Positions 1 through 8,608 of a stretch of 42,670 nucleotides of DNA are shown one piece after another (within the stretch, counting starts at the first letter, position 1; each line of letters starts with the position of its first letter). The notes below the pieces were generated by a model. That model made no database searches and was not told the DNA's origin. It saw only the letters and a program-made list of their open reading frames with translations. Both the position numbers and the translations under genes were made by a program. Origin of the DNA: Candidatus Zixiibacteriota bacterium. Lineage in GTDB: Bacteria; Electryoneota; B3-LCP. The DNA is taken from positions 1 to 42,670 of the forward strand of contig QZKQ01000132.1 in assembly GCA_003599535.1 (NCBI GenBank), in the 5' to 3' direction.

Positions 1-383
1 GCGTCGAAATCGGTGCGAAGGGCGTAGAACTGCTGAGCCCCGGTGGTATCCCAGCGGGCCACCAGGGTGTGGTATATCCCGGTGCCGACGGTGGTGTAGA
101 CCTGGGCCTGGACTTCATAGTCGGTCAGGTTGATGGTGCCGGCCAGGGCGGTGCCCACCCCGCCCCCGGACAGTTCATTGCTGACCTTGCCCACCCAGCC
201 GTCCCCCGAGGGATTGCCGGTGACACTCTGCACCCCGATGGTGTTGCCGGGGGTCCAGGGGTCGAACCAGTTCAGGCTGGTGGTCCCGCCGGTGAAGTAT
301 TCCGCGTACAGTGTATCCAACTGCGCCCCGGCGCTGCCGGCGCACAGGAGGATCACAAACAGGTAGAGGGTGACGCGCTTCAT
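1..383 (-). CDS. Partial secreted protein, N-terminus with signal peptide (MKRVTLYLFVILLCAGSAGAQ...), runs off left edge
   Basis: Reading frame on minus strand from ATG at 383 open to the window edge; hydrophobic signal peptide; following sequence resembles a LamG/concanavalin-like beta-rich domain (weak). Confidence 0.6.
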   Translation of the reverse strand, partial: MKRVTLYLFVILLCAGSAGAQLDTLYAEYFTGGTTSLNWFDPWTPGNTIGVQSVTGNPSGDGWVGKVSNELSGGGVGTALAGTINLTDYEVQAQVYTTVGTGIYHTLVARWDTTGAQQFYALRTDFD

Positions 384-664
384 GATCGAACCTTTCTGCT
401 GGGAGGAGGGGGATAGCCAGGGCACCGCTGCACCGTCCCGGATCCGGTATGGCTGGGTAACACCTATAGTATAATAAGTTGTTAAGGTACAGTCAACAGG
501 AATGCTGCAAGATTCGCATGGAGATCGCGGGGAAGGTGGCGGGAGAGGCGGGGCAGTCGTTCTCAGTGACTGCCCCCAAATGCCGCGCCCCCGAATTTGA
601 TTCGGGGGCGGGGAAAAGCGGAGCAAGCCGGTTCCCGGATCAGCCGGGGGGCGGGCGTACCCGG

Positions 665-1729
665 TCAGAACCGCTTGGTGTAACCGTGGCAGTAGGGGGT
701 GTGGCCGTTGTTCAGGTAGTAGTCCTGGTGGTACTCTTCCGCTTCCCAGAACTTGCCGGCCGGGGCGATTTCGGTGGCCACCTTGTAGCCTTTTTCCTTC
801 AGGATTCCCACCAGCTTGCGGGCGATCCGCTCCTGTTCTGCATCCACGGTGAACACAGCCGAGCGGTACTGCTCGCCCACGTCCGGCCCCTGGCGGTTGA
901 CCTGGGTGGGGTCGTGAATCTCGAAGAACTGCCGGGCCAGGGTCTCGTAGTCGGTGACGCTGGAATCGTACACCACTTCCATGGTTTCGGCGTGGCCGGT
1001 CTTGCCGGAACAGACTTGCTTATAGGTGGGATTTTCCTGGTGCCCGCCCATGTATCCCACCGCGGTGGAAAGCACCCCGGGGATCTGCTGCAGGTAGTAT
1101 TCCACTCCCCAGAAACAGCCGCCGGCGAAGTACGCCTTCTGCGCTTCGGCCGGGCCGGAGGCGGGCTTCACACTCTCTTCGGCGGCGGGGATGAATTTCA
1201 TGGAGATGGAGTTGACGCAATGGCGCACGTCCCTGGCGGTGAAGCCCTCCCCGGTGAAGACGTGCCCCAGGTGCGCGCCGCAGTTGGCGCAGATGATCTC
1301 CGTGCGCTGGCCGTCGGCGTCGGGGACGCGCCGCACCGCCCCGGGGATCTCATCGTCGAAACTGGGCCAGCCGCAGTGGGATTCGAACTTGTCCTGGGAA
1401 CGGTACAGGGGGGCATCGCAGCGCTTGCAGAGGTAGGTGCCCGCCTCCTGGTGTTCGGTGTACTCGCCGGTGAACGGCCGTTCCGTCCCCTTGTGGATGA
1501 TGACCCGCTCCTCTTCCGGCGTCAACGGATTATATTTCATAGCTTTCTCCTGCGATAACATGGTGGAAATCCGGCCCGGATCGGCAGTCGCCCCCGCGGC
1601 CGGGTCATCCCCGCCCGTGGCCGGGGACGGCGCCTGAAGGAAATACCCGGCGGCCAGCGCCAGCAGCGCCAAAGTCAGCAAACCCAGGGCCAGCCTCCGG
1701 CCGGCGCTCCGCCCTCTATTCACGTTCAT
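665..1729 (-). CDS. msrBA: Bifunctional peptide methionine sulfoxide reductase MsrB-MsrA fusion with N-terminal membrane anchor
   Basis: MsrB: CKRC...CANCG zinc-ligand pairs and RHCVNSISMKF; MsrA: GGCFWGVEYY and GHAETMEVVYD; hydrophobic N-terminal segment LALGLLTLALLALAAGYFL. Confidence 0.93.
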   Translation of the reverse strand: MNVNRGRSAGRRLALGLLTLALLALAAGYFLQAPSPATGGDDPAAGATADPGRISTMLSQEKAMKYNPLTPEEERVIIHKGTERPFTGEYTEHQEAGTYLCKRCDAPLYRSQDKFESHCGWPSFDDEIPGAVRRVPDADGQRTEIICANCGAHLGHVFTGEGFTARDVRHCVNSISMKFIPAAEESVKPASGPAEAQKAYFAGGCFWGVEYYLQQIPGVLSTAVGYMGGHQENPTYKQVCSGKTGHAETMEVVYDSSVTDYETLARQFFEIHDPTQVNRQGPDVGEQYRSAVFTVDAEQERIARKLVGILKEKGYKVATEIAPAGKFWEAEEYHQDYYLNNGHTPYCHGYTKRF

Positions 1730-1988
1730 ACTATGGCCTCGAAAAAACTTGTCCTTATTATTATTCTACGGCCGCCGGGTTAAGTTCCAGGCGGCGAACC
1801 GGGTGAATTTTTGGGAGATCAGAACTTAGGCGTCTGCTCCCGGAAATCCCGGGCAGACGGGCCGGGCCGCAGGTGTATTATCCCGCAACAGTAGCGTTGC
1901 AATACGCAACATTAGCAGAAAAAAACGCCCAAATCCTGCTTGACTCTCTGGCAGCGGCAGTTTATATTTAAATTGTGAATATTGTAGC

Positions 1989-2756
1989 ATGACGATGACG
2001 AAGATAGCGGTGCCGCGTTTCGCGGATGACATAGCCCCCCTGTTCGACGCGGCCCAGCGCGTGGCGGTGTACCGGGCGGATCGCGACCAACCGGTGCTGG
2101 TGGAGGTCATCCCGTTCTCCTCCCCACCCGGCCTGGACCGGGTACGGGCGTTGCGGGAGCAGGGGATCTCCATCCTGATCTGCAACGGGATCGGCAGCCA
2201 GGCCAAGAGCATGTTGCAGACCTGCGGCATCACCGTAATCAACAACGTGACCGGACCGGTCCAGGAGGCGCTGCGGGCCTACTACAGCGGCGAACTCTGC
2301 GGTTCCACCGGCGACCCCATCTTCCAGGTTCCCCCGGTCACCGCGGCCCTGTCCGAACGGATCTACCACGCGCGCAACCTGCTGGCACGCTTCGGCTGGA
2401 AGGTGTCGCCGGGCGAGGGTTGCGCTCCCTTTCCGGTGGACCTGGTGGCGGAAAACCGCTGCCCGGTATGCAAGGGACCCGTTCGCGCCGCGGTCTGCTG
2501 CGGCATGCACTCCCACCGCGTGGACGAGGAAATCCGCGAATTTCACCAGGCCGCCGCCGACCATTTCGACCTCCTGATCTATGCCCTGGCCGCCCCGGTG
2601 GAGGTGGAGAAAACCTGTTTCGAGTACGGCATCCAGATCCTGGATCTGAATGCAGACAACGCGGAAGACTGGTGGGCATACCGCCACCTCCTCCCCCTGC
2701 TGGAAGGCAAAATTCACGGACGAAGGTCCTGTGATACATCCCCGCGGATCGTCTGA
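1989..2756 (+). CDS. Dinitrogenase iron-molybdenum cofactor biosynthesis (NifX/NifB-C)-like protein with Cys-rich C-terminal extension
   Basis: N-terminal MTKIAVPRFADDIAPLFDAAQRVAVY...GISILICNGIGSQAKSMLQTCGITVI...GPVQEALRAYYSGEL is typical of the NifX/NifB-C fold; extension with CPVCKGP...CCGMHSH. Confidence 0.75.
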   Translation: MTMTKIAVPRFADDIAPLFDAAQRVAVYRADRDQPVLVEVIPFSSPPGLDRVRALREQGISILICNGIGSQAKSMLQTCGITVINNVTGPVQEALRAYYSGELCGSTGDPIFQVPPVTAALSERIYHARNLLARFGWKVSPGEGCAPFPVDLVAENRCPVCKGPVRAAVCCGMHSHRVDEEIREFHQAAADHFDLLIYALAAPVEVEKTCFEYGIQILDLNADNAEDWWAYRHLLPLLEGKIHGRRSCDTSPRIV

Positions 2757-2803
2757 GGCACAGCGGTGCGCGGGTCCCCTTACGCTAACTCGAGGAAACG
2801 GCC

Positions 2804-3712
2804 ATGACGGTATTCCACATTCTGGCGTACGCCTCCCTGCTGGTGCTGGGGGCCGGGGTAATCGCCCGGATCCTGCGGCTGGCTTCCATGCCGCTGCACC
2901 TGCGCTGGGAGCTCTACCCGGTCCCCCATGAGAGGGGCCGCGCCGGGTACGGCGGATCCCGCCTGGAGGAGGTCAACTGGTGGACTAAATCCCACCGCGC
3001 CGACCATGTGACTGAGCTCCGCACCATGCTGATGGAGATTCTGCTGCTGAAGGGGGTGTGGGAGCACAACCGTCCTCTGTGGCTGAGCACTTTCACGCTG
3101 CACTTCGGCCTGTACCTGCTGATTGGCGAGGCGGCGCTGCTGGTGCTGGGCGGCCTCCTCATTTTGACCGGGGGGGCCCTGCCGCAAGCCCTGGGCGCCG
3201 TCATCCTCGCCCTGGCCTGGGCCGGGTACCTGATGGGCCTCGCCGGTTCCGTTCTCATGCTGGGGCGGCGGCTGTTCGATCCCAAGCTGCGGGCGTTCAA
3301 TTCGTCCGGCCACCTCTTCAACCTGCTGCTGCTGGGCGCCATCCACGCCACCGGGCTGCTGTGGATCGCCGGAGATCCCCTCTACATTTCCCGGCTGACG
3401 GGCTTCCTGGCGGGCCTGGCGGCGCCGGCCGGTCCCTTTAACCTGCCCATGCTGGGCTACTGGCATGTGGGCCTGGTCCTGTTCTTCTTCGTGTACTTCC
3501 CTTTCACCCACATGACCCACGCCTTTGTCAAGTACTTCACCTACCACAATGTCCGCTGGGAAGACGAGCCCAACCTGCCCGGCAGCCGTCTGCAGGAAAA
3601 GATCGTCCGGCTGGAAAGCCAGGCTCCGACCTGGGCGGCGCCGCACATCGGCGCCGACGGCAAGAAGACCTGGGTGGACATCGTCACCAAAACGGGGGAG
3701 GAGAAATCATGA
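2804..3712 (+). CDS. TmcC/DsrM-like membrane subunit (respiratory nitrate reductase gamma-like, b-type cytochrome)
   Basis: Multiple TM segments, FTLHFGLYLL, WHVGLVLFFFVYFPFTHMTHAFVKYFTYH; overlaps a CCG-domain Fe-S protein gene. Confidence 0.8.
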   Translation: MTVFHILAYASLLVLGAGVIARILRLASMPLHLRWELYPVPHERGRAGYGGSRLEEVNWWTKSHRADHVTELRTMLMEILLLKGVWEHNRPLWLSTFTLHFGLYLLIGEAALLVLGGLLILTGGALPQALGAVILALAWAGYLMGLAGSVLMLGRRLFDPKLRAFNSSGHLFNLLLLGAIHATGLLWIAGDPLYISRLTGFLAGLAAPAGPFNLPMLGYWHVGLVLFFFVYFPFTHMTHAFVKYFTYHNVRWEDEPNLPGSRLQEKIVRLESQAPTWAAPHIGADGKKTWVDIVTKTGEEKS

Positions 3713-5325
3713 GCCCGACCACACGCAAGGAGCCGCGCCGCATCAAGGACATGAGCCTCCCTTCCGAGCAGGTGGCCCACGTGGAACCGCAGGACCTGGT
3801 GCCGCTGCCTCCGCCCTATGACAAGCTCGAGGAGCAGCCGCGCTTCAAGCCTCTGTCCGATGATTCCCGCGCCAAGCTCGAGGCCAGCCTGGATGACACC
3901 CTCTGCATCGGCTGCCCCAAGCCGGCTTCAAAAGAGGAAGAGGAGCGCCTGATCCAGGCCTTCATCTCCGGGCTGCACAAGCTCTTCACCAAGGAAAACA
4001 ACTGGACCTTCCTGCAGCCCCTGACCCTGTCCATGGAGCACTGCGCCCGCTGCCAGACCTGCGTGGACGACTGCCCCGTGTACGAGGAAAGCGGCAAGAA
4101 CGAGGTCTACCGGCCCACCTACCGCTCGGAAATCCTGCGGCGGCTCTACTTCAAGTACGTCAAGCCGGGACTGCCGGGCTTCCAGACCTTCCAGAACGGG
4201 GGCATCGAGCTGAACTGGACGCTGATCTCCCGGCTGCTGGAGTTGTCCTACCGCTGCACCCTCTGCCGCCGCTGCGCCCAGAGCTGCCCCATCGGGGTGG
4301 ACAACGGCCTGATCACCCACGAGATCCGCAAGCTGTTCAGCTCGGAGATGGGGCTGACGGCCAAGGACCTGCATGAGAAGGGCACGGTGCAGCAACTGGC
4401 CGTGGGCTCCAGCACGGGCATGATCCCGGTGGTGGTCAAGGACAACATCGAGTTCATTGACGAGGACATGACCGACCGCACCGGCATCAAGGTGGAGACC
4501 AAGTGGGACGTGGAAGGCGCCGAGGTGCTGCTGCTCCATAATGCCGGCGAGATCCTGGCCTGGCCCGACAACCCCGGCTGCTTCGCCCTGCTGCTGGATG
4601 CCGCCGGCATCAGTTGGACCATGTCCAGCGACCTGGTGGGGTACGACGGCGTCAACTACGGCCTGTTCTACGACGACGTGCAGTTGGCCCGCATCGCCTA
4701 CCGCCATTTCGAGATCGCCAAGAAGCTGAAAGTCAAGAAGATAGTGATGGGCGAGTGCGGGCATGAGAGCAAGGCCCTGGGCGTCATCGCCGACCGGGTG
4801 TTCCAGGGCATCCCCCGGGAGACGGCCATGACCCTGATGGCGGACATCGTCTTCTCCGGGCGGATCAAGTTCGACCCCTCGCGCAACGATTTCCCCGTCA
4901 CCCTGCACGACCCCTGCAACCTGGCCCGGGCCATGGGGGTGATCGAACCGCAGCGCAAGGTACTGCGCTACCTGGCCCCGCGCTTCCGGGAAATGCATCC
5001 CCACGGGGTACGGAATTACTGCTGCGGCGGCGGCAGCGGCTTCGCCATCATGTCCCAGTTCAATTTCCAGGACTGGCGCCTGCAGATCAACGGCCGCCGC
5101 AAGTTCCGCCAGATCCTGGAGGCCTTCCAGGACACCGACCTGACGTCCAACGACCCCAAGTACGTCTGCGCCCCCTGCTCCAACTGCAAGGGGCAGATCC
5201 GCGACCTGTTCGACTACTACGGCGCCAAGGAGAAGTCGGGCCTGCACTACGGCGGACTGGTGGAACTGGTCGTCAACGCCATGGTGGACCTGAAGGAGCC
5301 CTTCATCAACTGGGAAATCATGTAG
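3709..5325 (+). CDS. TmcB/DsrK/HdrD-like Fe-S protein with 4Fe-4S and CCG domain
   Basis: CARCQTCVDDCP and CTLCRRCAQSCP ferredoxin motifs; HDPCNLAR and YCCGGGSGF CCG motif; 4-nt overlap with upstream gene. Confidence 0.85.
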   Translation: MSPTTRKEPRRIKDMSLPSEQVAHVEPQDLVPLPPPYDKLEEQPRFKPLSDDSRAKLEASLDDTLCIGCPKPASKEEEERLIQAFISGLHKLFTKENNWTFLQPLTLSMEHCARCQTCVDDCPVYEESGKNEVYRPTYRSEILRRLYFKYVKPGLPGFQTFQNGGIELNWTLISRLLELSYRCTLCRRCAQSCPIGVDNGLITHEIRKLFSSEMGLTAKDLHEKGTVQQLAVGSSTGMIPVVVKDNIEFIDEDMTDRTGIKVETKWDVEGAEVLLLHNAGEILAWPDNPGCFALLLDAAGISWTMSSDLVGYDGVNYGLFYDDVQLARIAYRHFEIAKKLKVKKIVMGECGHESKALGVIADRVFQGIPRETAMTLMADIVFSGRIKFDPSRNDFPVTLHDPCNLARAMGVIEPQRKVLRYLAPRFREMHPHGVRNYCCGGGSGFAIMSQFNFQDWRLQINGRRKFRQILEAFQDTDLTSNDPKYVCAPCSNCKGQIRDLFDYYGAKEKSGLHYGGLVELVVNAMVDLKEPFINWEIM

Positions 5326-5346
5326 CCTCCCCCCCGAAATGCAGAA

Positions 5347-5385
5347 GGGGACGGTTCACTGGAACCGTCCCCTTATTATTTTCTC
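5347..5385 (+). terminator. Rho-independent terminator after the TmcCB-like pair
   Basis: 11-bp perfect stem GGGGACGGTTC-ACTG-GAACCGTCCCC followed by TTATTATTTTC. Confidence 0.85.
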
Positions 5386-5468
5386 CTGGCGCCGTCCTGG
5401 GACCCCTCCGAATAACTCTCCCAGGGGAAATAAATTCGGAGGCCATCCGAAGCGTTTTCCCGGGTGAA

Positions 5469-5999
5469 TCACAGCACCGTGGCGATGACCTCGTTCAGCG
5501 CGTCTTCCACGTACACCACCCCGACGATCCGGTCGTCCTTCATCACCGGCACGAAGGTCAGGTCGTGCTCGATCATAAGGTAGATGGCCAGCAGAATGGG
5601 GTCGTTGTATTCCACCATGATCTGCACCGGGGTCATGAGTTCGCTGATGGGGCGTTCGATGTGGTTCTTGATCTCCTGCAGGCCCTTCTCCGCGGAAAAC
5701 CCCAGGCGGCTCAGGTTGGGATCGGACTTGGTGGTGGGGTACGACGAGGCCAGCTCTTTGGTGCGCCCCGGTTTGCCTGGATTCAACCCCCGCAGGATGT
5801 CCTGGCGCTGCACGATCCCCAGGAACAGCCCCTGGGCGTCAAACACCAGGATGATCCAGGGGGAGCATTTCTGGGCGCTGCGCTGGGCCGCCGCTCCGCC
5901 CAATTCCGCCAGCGCCTGGCGGAGAGTGAACCAGTGAGGAATGTAAGGGAAGGACTCCAGCGGCAGCATCAATTCACCCGCGCACTTCATTCTCATCAT
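5469..5999 (-). CDS. CBS-domain pair protein
   Basis: MMRMKCAGELMLPLESFPYIPHWFTLRQALAEL...LVFDAQGLFLGIVQRQDILRGL...ISELMTPVQIMVEYNDPILLAIYLMIEHDLTFVPVMKDDRIVGVVYVEDALNEV; start chosen to reduce overlap with upstream gene. Confidence 0.8.
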   Translation of the reverse strand: MMRMKCAGELMLPLESFPYIPHWFTLRQALAELGGAAAQRSAQKCSPWIILVFDAQGLFLGIVQRQDILRGLNPGKPGRTKELASSYPTTKSDPNLSRLGFSAEKGLQEIKNHIERPISELMTPVQIMVEYNDPILLAIYLMIEHDLTFVPVMKDDRIVGVVYVEDALNEVIATVL

Positions 6000-8541
6000 G
6001 TGACTCTCCTTGAAGCTCAAGGTTCAACTTGGCGGCGAATTCCCGGAGATACCACTGGGCCCGGGCGTCGCTGGACAGGGCCATGTCGAGCTGCTTGGTC
6101 AGGATGGTGATCCGGCCCAGCAGCCGCAACCGTCCCAGGATAACCTCCTCGGGCTGGTAGGCGATGGAGGAATCCAGGAAGTCGCCCTGGCTGGAGTTTT
6201 CGAAGCCCATCAGGCGCTGCAGTTCGCTGATCAGCCAGATGCGGCGGATGCGCCGTTCCAGCGGGGCCCCTCCCAGCTTGAACTGCATGCGGATGTAGTT
6301 CTTGGCCGGCTCCGGGGTGGCCATGGACTCGATGGTGGAGAAATGATAGCCCATGCGCAGGTTCAGGAGCATGTAGTCCTGGCTCAGGAAGGCGTAGCTG
6401 TTTTCGGAGAATTCGGGGTGATGGCCTTCCTGGATGTTGGTGCCCACCACCGACATGAAGCCCTTCAGGTCGGCGGGCACCTGGGACTGGGGCCATCCTT
6501 CTTCCAGGATGCCGCCCCACAAGGCCTGCATGGGCCGGGAATGGATCTCATGCTCCGGAATCCAGCGCCGGCCCTTCTGATCCGGTGGGCTCTGGTCCAG
6601 GTGGATGACGTTGACCACCAGGGGGATGCTGGTCTTCAGCCGGATGCCGATGCGATCCTTGTGCGAGGTGCGCTTCAAGGCGACGAAGATCTCTTCCATC
6701 GCTTTCTGGTGGAGGAAGCGCAGGATGTCGTGCACCGTCTGGCAGTTTTCCACCGTAAACCGCGGTTCGCTGGGGTGGATGACATTCAGGTGGACGAGGG
6801 GAAAGATCATGCTGTTGGCGGTCCGTTCGGCGCGGGGCGGCGCGGCCGCCTCCGCCGGGCCGGGGGCGGGATCCGCCCACTCGGGATGCAGGCCGGCGTA
6901 GATCACGCCCCGGCCGGCGTCCACGGTGACTTCGGATCCTTCCGGCAGTTCGCCGGCCCGGGTCATTCCCACGACGGTGGGCACCCCCAGCTCCCGGGCC
7001 AGGGTGGCCAGGTGGCTGGTATTGCCGCCCACGCTGGTGACCAGGGCGTTGATCTTGCCCATCACCGCCACCAGGTAGGGCGAGGGGTTGGGGGTGACCA
7101 GGACCGCGCCCCGAGGGACCCGGTCCAGGTCCTCCATGGAATTCAGGTGGAAGACGGCCCCCTGGCCCAGGCCGCTGCAGATGGGAACGCCTCCTTCCTG
7201 CAGGATCAGCGAATCGAACTGGGCGGGGATGGCGAACACCGGCCGGCTTGCCGGGATGTTCAGCGGCCGGGTTTGCAGCAGGAACAGCTTCCCTGAACGG
7301 TCCAGGGCCCATTCGATGTCCTGCGGGCAGCCGAAATGCTCCTCCACCCGCAGGGCGCAGTCCCGCAGAGCGGCCAAGTGCTCCTCGCTGAGTGAAGGGC
7401 GTTCCTGGTCCGCCTCCGGCACGGGGACCTGCTTTACTCCCAGAGTGTCGTCCAGAACCAACTGCACCGGCTTGGGGTGGAGACGGGAAGAGACCACCCC
7501 GTCGGCGCCGCGGGAGAGATGGAAGATGTCCGGCGTCAGGGTGCCGTCCACCAGGTAGCTGCCCAGGCCGTACACCGCGTTGACCACGACATATCCCTCG
7601 TCCGGGCGCAGGGGATCCACGGTGTACATTACCCCGCTGGCGGCGGCGTCCACCATCTCCATGCAGACCACCGCCATGCCCAGGTCCAGGTCGGCCAGGG
7701 AATGGCTCAGCAGGTAGTAAATGGCCGAAGGGGTGAACTTGCTGGCCAGGATCTGTTTGTAGCGATCCAGGAGCTCGTCGCGGTGGACGTTCAGGAAGCT
7801 CAGGTATTGGCCGGCGAAGGAGAAGGAGGTGTCTTCACCGATGGCGCTGGAGCGCAGGGCGCAGCCGGACCGCCCGGCAGTTGCGGCCAGAGCGTCGTAG
7901 GCCGCGTAGATGGCCCCGGCCAGATCCTCCGGGACCGGCTTGCGGGTCACCGCTTCCTGGATGTCGGCGCTGACGACTTCCAGATCCTGATAGCTCTGGA
8001 TGCGGATGTCCTTCAGGAGCTTGCCGAGGCGCTCGTTCAACTGGTTGGCGTCCAGGAAGTGCTGGTAGGCCCAGGCGCTGATGGCGAACCCCTCGGGCAC
8101 GGGGCAGGCCAGCTTCGATTTCAGTTCGCCCAGGTTGGCGTTCTTGGTGCCGACGGAGAAGGACCGTTCCCGGCCCAGGCGGTCCAGGGGGATGACGAAA
8201 TCGTCGCGGGAAATCGGCCGGCCCACCGGCAGTTGCCGCTCTACTTCGGCGGAGATGGCGGCCAGGCGGTCGGACAGCGGGGCGTACTTCTCCCCGCCCA
8301 GCCGCACCATGCAGGCCACGGCCTGGCTGACCTCCCCCCGGATCTTCACGAACTCATCCCAAAACGGCATGCCTTCCAGGCCGCCGTCCAGGTGCCGTTC
8401 TTCCAGGCGGCTGATGCGCTTCAGGGCGGAGTTGTGCAGGTCAAGCAGGTCCCGAAACAGTTGAAACTGTTGCTGAACCTCCTGCAGCCGCCCCTGCCGT
8501 TGCTCGGGCGAGGGGCCGAAGACTTTCTCCCACCACCCCAT
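5974..8541 (-). CDS. PEP/pyruvate-binding (PEP synthase-like) protein with phosphohistidine swivel domain and non-canonical C-terminal domain
   Basis: Pyruvate/ATP-binding: KNANLGELKSKLACPVPEGFAISAWAY, ALRSSAIGEDTSFSFAGQYLSFLNV, CPQDIEWALDRSGKLFLLQTRPL; swivel: GGNTSHLATLARELGVPTVVG; C-terminal ~270 aa does not look like the PEP-utilizing barrel. Confidence 0.8.
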   Translation of the reverse strand: MGWWEKVFGPSPEQRQGRLQEVQQQFQLFRDLLDLHNSALKRISRLEERHLDGGLEGMPFWDEFVKIRGEVSQAVACMVRLGGEKYAPLSDRLAAISAEVERQLPVGRPISRDDFVIPLDRLGRERSFSVGTKNANLGELKSKLACPVPEGFAISAWAYQHFLDANQLNERLGKLLKDIRIQSYQDLEVVSADIQEAVTRKPVPEDLAGAIYAAYDALAATAGRSGCALRSSAIGEDTSFSFAGQYLSFLNVHRDELLDRYKQILASKFTPSAIYYLLSHSLADLDLGMAVVCMEMVDAAASGVMYTVDPLRPDEGYVVVNAVYGLGSYLVDGTLTPDIFHLSRGADGVVSSRLHPKPVQLVLDDTLGVKQVPVPEADQERPSLSEEHLAALRDCALRVEEHFGCPQDIEWALDRSGKLFLLQTRPLNIPASRPVFAIPAQFDSLILQEGGVPICSGLGQGAVFHLNSMEDLDRVPRGAVLVTPNPSPYLVAVMGKINALVTSVGGNTSHLATLARELGVPTVVGMTRAGELPEGSEVTVDAGRGVIYAGLHPEWADPAPGPAEAAAPPRAERTANSMIFPLVHLNVIHPSEPRFTVENCQTVHDILRFLHQKAMEEIFVALKRTSHKDRIGIRLKTSIPLVVNVIHLDQSPPDQKGRRWIPEHEIHSRPMQALWGGILEEGWPQSQVPADLKGFMSVVGTNIQEGHHPEFSENSYAFLSQDYMLLNLRMGYHFSTIESMATPEPAKNYIRMQFKLGGAPLERRIRRIWLISELQRLMGFENSSQGDFLDSSIAYQPEEVILGRLRLLGRITILTKQLDMALSSDARAQWYLREFAAKLNLELQGESHDENEVRG

Positions 8542-8608
8542 AGCATTTCCTTGTGGCCGGGGCCGGAGAGTCCCTCCGCCCCCGGCCCCGGAAGGATCAG
8601 GCTGCCGG

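Noticed and set aside
3928-5247. 439-aa minus-strand ORF
   Set aside because: Antisense to the TmcB-like gene, which has clear Fe-S motifs.
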